A stretch of 43,039 nucleotides of DNA from assembly GCF_944380975.1 (NCBI RefSeq), contig NZ_CALWJK010000015.1:1-43039 (forward strand). The letters run 5' to 3'. This stretch comes from an uncultured Agathobaculum sp. GTDB lineage: Bacteria > Bacillota > Clostridia > Oscillospirales > Butyricicoccaceae. Below are positions 41,195 through 43,039 of this stretch, one piece after another (position 1 is the stretch's first letter; each line of letters starts with the position of its first letter). The position numbers and the translations under genes were made by a program. The notes under the pieces were generated by a model. That model made no database searches. It worked only from the letters and a program-made list of their open reading frames with translations, and was not told the DNA's origin.

Positions 41195-42631
41195 TTATAC
41201 TTCATCCAAACCGCATTCTGCCACTGCTTTTTTGCAGTAATCCAGACATTCCTGCACATCCTGCGGCAGCAGACGGCCATCTTTCACACAGCGCTGCGCT
41301 TCTTCTTCCACCAGCTTCATGTAATGCTCCGCCGAACCATAAAGCTCGACCGCTTTCTCCCTGCTGTATGGCTCTACATAGCCGAACAGGCTTGCACCAA
41401 AGGCATTTTCCGGTGCAGACGGCTCACAGACGGGATGGTACACTGCAAGCGGATACACGATCATCGGCAAACGCCAGCCGCCCACGGCATTGCCGGTGGC
41501 ATCCGTAAAGTTTTTCAGCGCCGGGTCGGCTTCAATGCGCGGTAAAACCATCGGGGCCACCCCTTCGCGCACCCAGCGATACAAGGCATCCAATGCGCTA
41601 TGGAACACCAGATGATACGGAAAATCGTTCGGATGGTTCTCCACGCCGGGATATTGGAAGGAAATGCCGCACTTTTCTAAATCCGCATCATCCCGGCAGC
41701 ACTCCAGAAGAGACTCTTTGGAATCATGCGTCGCACCTGCAATATCATAAACGCGATATTTGAAATCCGGATGATCGCTGTTGCGCCCGCGCAGCGCGTG
41801 GTTACCCCAAAGCTGATTCTCGCTTTCGGTATGCACATCGACAAACGGCTCCGTGATCTTTTCCAGCTTTTCTGTGAGCGCTTCGCCCGTGGGACCATAG
41901 GATTGGTTCAGATCCGGCATCAGGCTTACCGCACTGCCGCAGGAGAAATATCCGTCAAAATAGCTGTTTTCCTTTTCCTTGCTGTAGGCAAAGGTTTTCA
42001 AAAACCGGTTCATGTATCCGCCCGACTGCGACCAGCCCGCGAGATACTGATAGTATTTCCCATATCCTTTCAGCAGTTCATTATCCGGCGTTCTCAGATA
42101 ATCCGCCAGATCCATCAGCATGTCCCAAAACAAGCCGTCCTCCGTATCGGCAGAAGATGCGCCTGCCAAATTTCCCAAGAACTTGACTTCCGCTCCATCC
42201 GGGTTCTGATCGGCAAAGTCCCAGGTGAGTTCTCCGTAACGTTCGCTGTTGAACTGTTTTAACGCCTTGAGCACATTGGGCTTGCTGGTGATGCCAATAT
42301 AGATATCCCGATGATCCATCATGTAGTCCTGCGTTAAATACCACACACGGTCCACCTCAAAATTGCTGGTGGAATTGAGGATCTCCACCACAACGTTGCC
42401 GCTGAAGTCCGCCGGATCAGCAGGCCGCCGGACTATCATGCGGTTCACATAAGGAATGTCTGCATATTTGACCGCAGCTTCCCCAGCTTCCCAGTGATAG
42501 ACATTGGCCGTACCATAGAGGAAATACTCTTTTTCCTCATAGCCTTTTTCACGAAATTGGGGGTTCTTTGTGGCTGCTTCTAAAATATATGAATGTTCCG
42601 AAACAGGGATCTCTTTGATTTTATGAATCAT
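41195..42631 (-). CDS. Alpha/beta hydrolase domain protein
   Basis: A 478-residue protein of the alpha/beta hydrolase_10-like type. The nucleophile elbow is GWSQSGGYMNRF (G-x-S-x-G), preceded by YLAGW. Acid and histidine candidates are in DIAGATHDSKES. There is no signal peptide, so it is cytoplasmic. Start at 42631 follows TTGGGAGGAAAAGTT. Between the kinase and EIIC it may process an imported acylated or ester-linked sugar; this is inference. Confidence 0.7.
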   Translation of the reverse strand: MIHKIKEIPVSEHSYILEAATKNPQFREKGYEEKEYFLYGTANVYHWEAGEAAVKYADIPYVNRMIVRRPADPADFSGNVVVEILNSTSNFEVDRVWYLTQDYMMDHRDIYIGITSKPNVLKALKQFNSERYGELTWDFADQNPDGAEVKFLGNLAGASSADTEDGLFWDMLMDLADYLRTPDNELLKGYGKYYQYLAGWSQSGGYMNRFLKTFAYSKEKENSYFDGYFSCGSAVSLMPDLNQSYGPTGEALTEKLEKITEPFVDVHTESENQLWGNHALRGRNSDHPDFKYRVYDIAGATHDSKESLLECCRDDADLEKCGISFQYPGVENHPNDFPYHLVFHSALDALYRWVREGVAPMVLPRIEADPALKNFTDATGNAVGGWRLPMIVYPLAVYHPVCEPSAPENAFGASLFGYVEPYSREKAVELYGSAEHYMKLVEEEAQRCVKDGRLLPQDVQECLDYCKKAVAECGLDEV

Positions 42632-42673
42632 AACTTTTCCTCCCAATCAAAAATATTCGCTCGAATGACATGC

Positions 42674-43039
42674 CTATCGCAGCAACAGCTCTACCGCCCG
42701 GTTCCAGTCATGCAGTTTCTGCTGTCTTTCTTCCTCCGGCATTTTCGGCGTATAACGAACCTTTGCTCTCTGTGCAAACAGTTTTTCCTTCTCATATAAG
42801 CCCACGCTGATACCGGCCAAATAGGCCGCTCCCAGCGCTGACAGCTCCTCCACATCCGAGATCGCTACCGTCAACCCGGATATATCGCTCTGCATCTGCA
42901 TCAAATATCCGTTTTGTGTGGGACCGCCATCCGCGCCCAACTCTTCGATTTGAAACCCGCTGTCTTTGCTTATGTGTGATAAAGAAGCAATAGAAGTGCA
43001 AAAAATTTTGCCGTTCCTATCCGACACTTGGCCATTGTG
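42674..43039 (-). CDS. FGGY-type carbohydrate kinase, C-terminal part (partial)
   Basis: The frame is open to the right edge. The conserved ATP/substrate-side signature is LGADGGPTQNGYLMQMQSDI and then SALGAAYLAGISVGLYE, as in xylulokinase and glycerol kinase. It lies 42 bases upstream of the alpha/beta hydrolase. The N-terminal half and substrate cannot be seen. Confidence 0.8.
   Translation of the reverse strand, partial: HNGQVSDRNGKIFCTSIASLSHISKDSGFQIEELGADGGPTQNGYLMQMQSDISGLTVAISDVEELSALGAAYLAGISVGLYEKEKLFAQRAKVRYTPKMPEEERQQKLHDWNRAVELLLR

Overview
The window looks like a chromosomal segment of a Gram-positive gut anaerobe of the class Clostridia, probably an Oscillospirales/Butyricicoccaceae-type organism. 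The reasons are two T-box leaders, strong GGAGG ribosome binding sites, TTGACA/TATAAT promoters, a four-subunit 2-oxoacid:ferredoxin oxidoreductase, YitT, DtxR and TRAP families, and a moderately GC-rich coding style with many frequent short operons. The genus assignment is inference only.

Layout. 1-900: the C-terminal end of a probable large serine recombinase (DUF4368 type), a tRNA-Arg(ACG) and a DUF1622 membrane protein. 872-2615: a stand-alone TrpB2-type tryptophan synthase under a T-box whose specifier reads UGG (Trp). 2698-6594: a three-gene operon of an LRR protein, a VWA/DUF2201 protein and a MoxR-type AAA+ ATPase. 6718-14893: a catabolic operon (Zn dehydrogenase, TRAP transporter, tagaturonate reductase, altronate dehydratase) with a divergent GntR regulator and a dyad operator, best read as L-galactonate or related aldonate use; dctM carries a frameshift. 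15442-17434: agmatine to putrescine (aguA-aguB). 17558-19234: two membrane proteins. 19242-22600: a 2-oxoacid:ferredoxin oxidoreductase operon behind a T-box whose specifier reads AUC (Ile), which suggests a branched-chain oxoacid enzyme. 22645-28118: an unusual half-CobL-like protein, a DtxR regulator, two methyltransferases and a two-component system.

28202-36033: a tRNA-fMet gene with a 7.8 kb integrated element behind it. A 46 bp copy of the tRNA 3' half at 35988-36033 marks the far end. The element carries a tyrosine integrase with an inserted XRE-like helix-turn-helix, a divergent repressor/Cro switch, an HUH rolling-circle Rep, a second protein that aligns with Rep but has lost its catalytic residues, two zinc-ribbon proteins, a serine resolvase with a res-like site and a small Xis-like protein. 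Two look-alike type I toxin-antitoxin modules bracket the resolvase operon. The octamer CGAGCGGG occurs 15 times inside the element against about two elsewhere in the window.

36091-39523: decayed FtsX-type ABC transporter genes, including a permease fused in frame to the C-terminal half of an ABC ATPase, and a permease whose two frames meet at a canonical A-AAA-AAG slippery site. 40053-43039: an orphan PTS EIIC, an alpha/beta hydrolase and the end of an FGGY-type sugar kinase, probably one operon.
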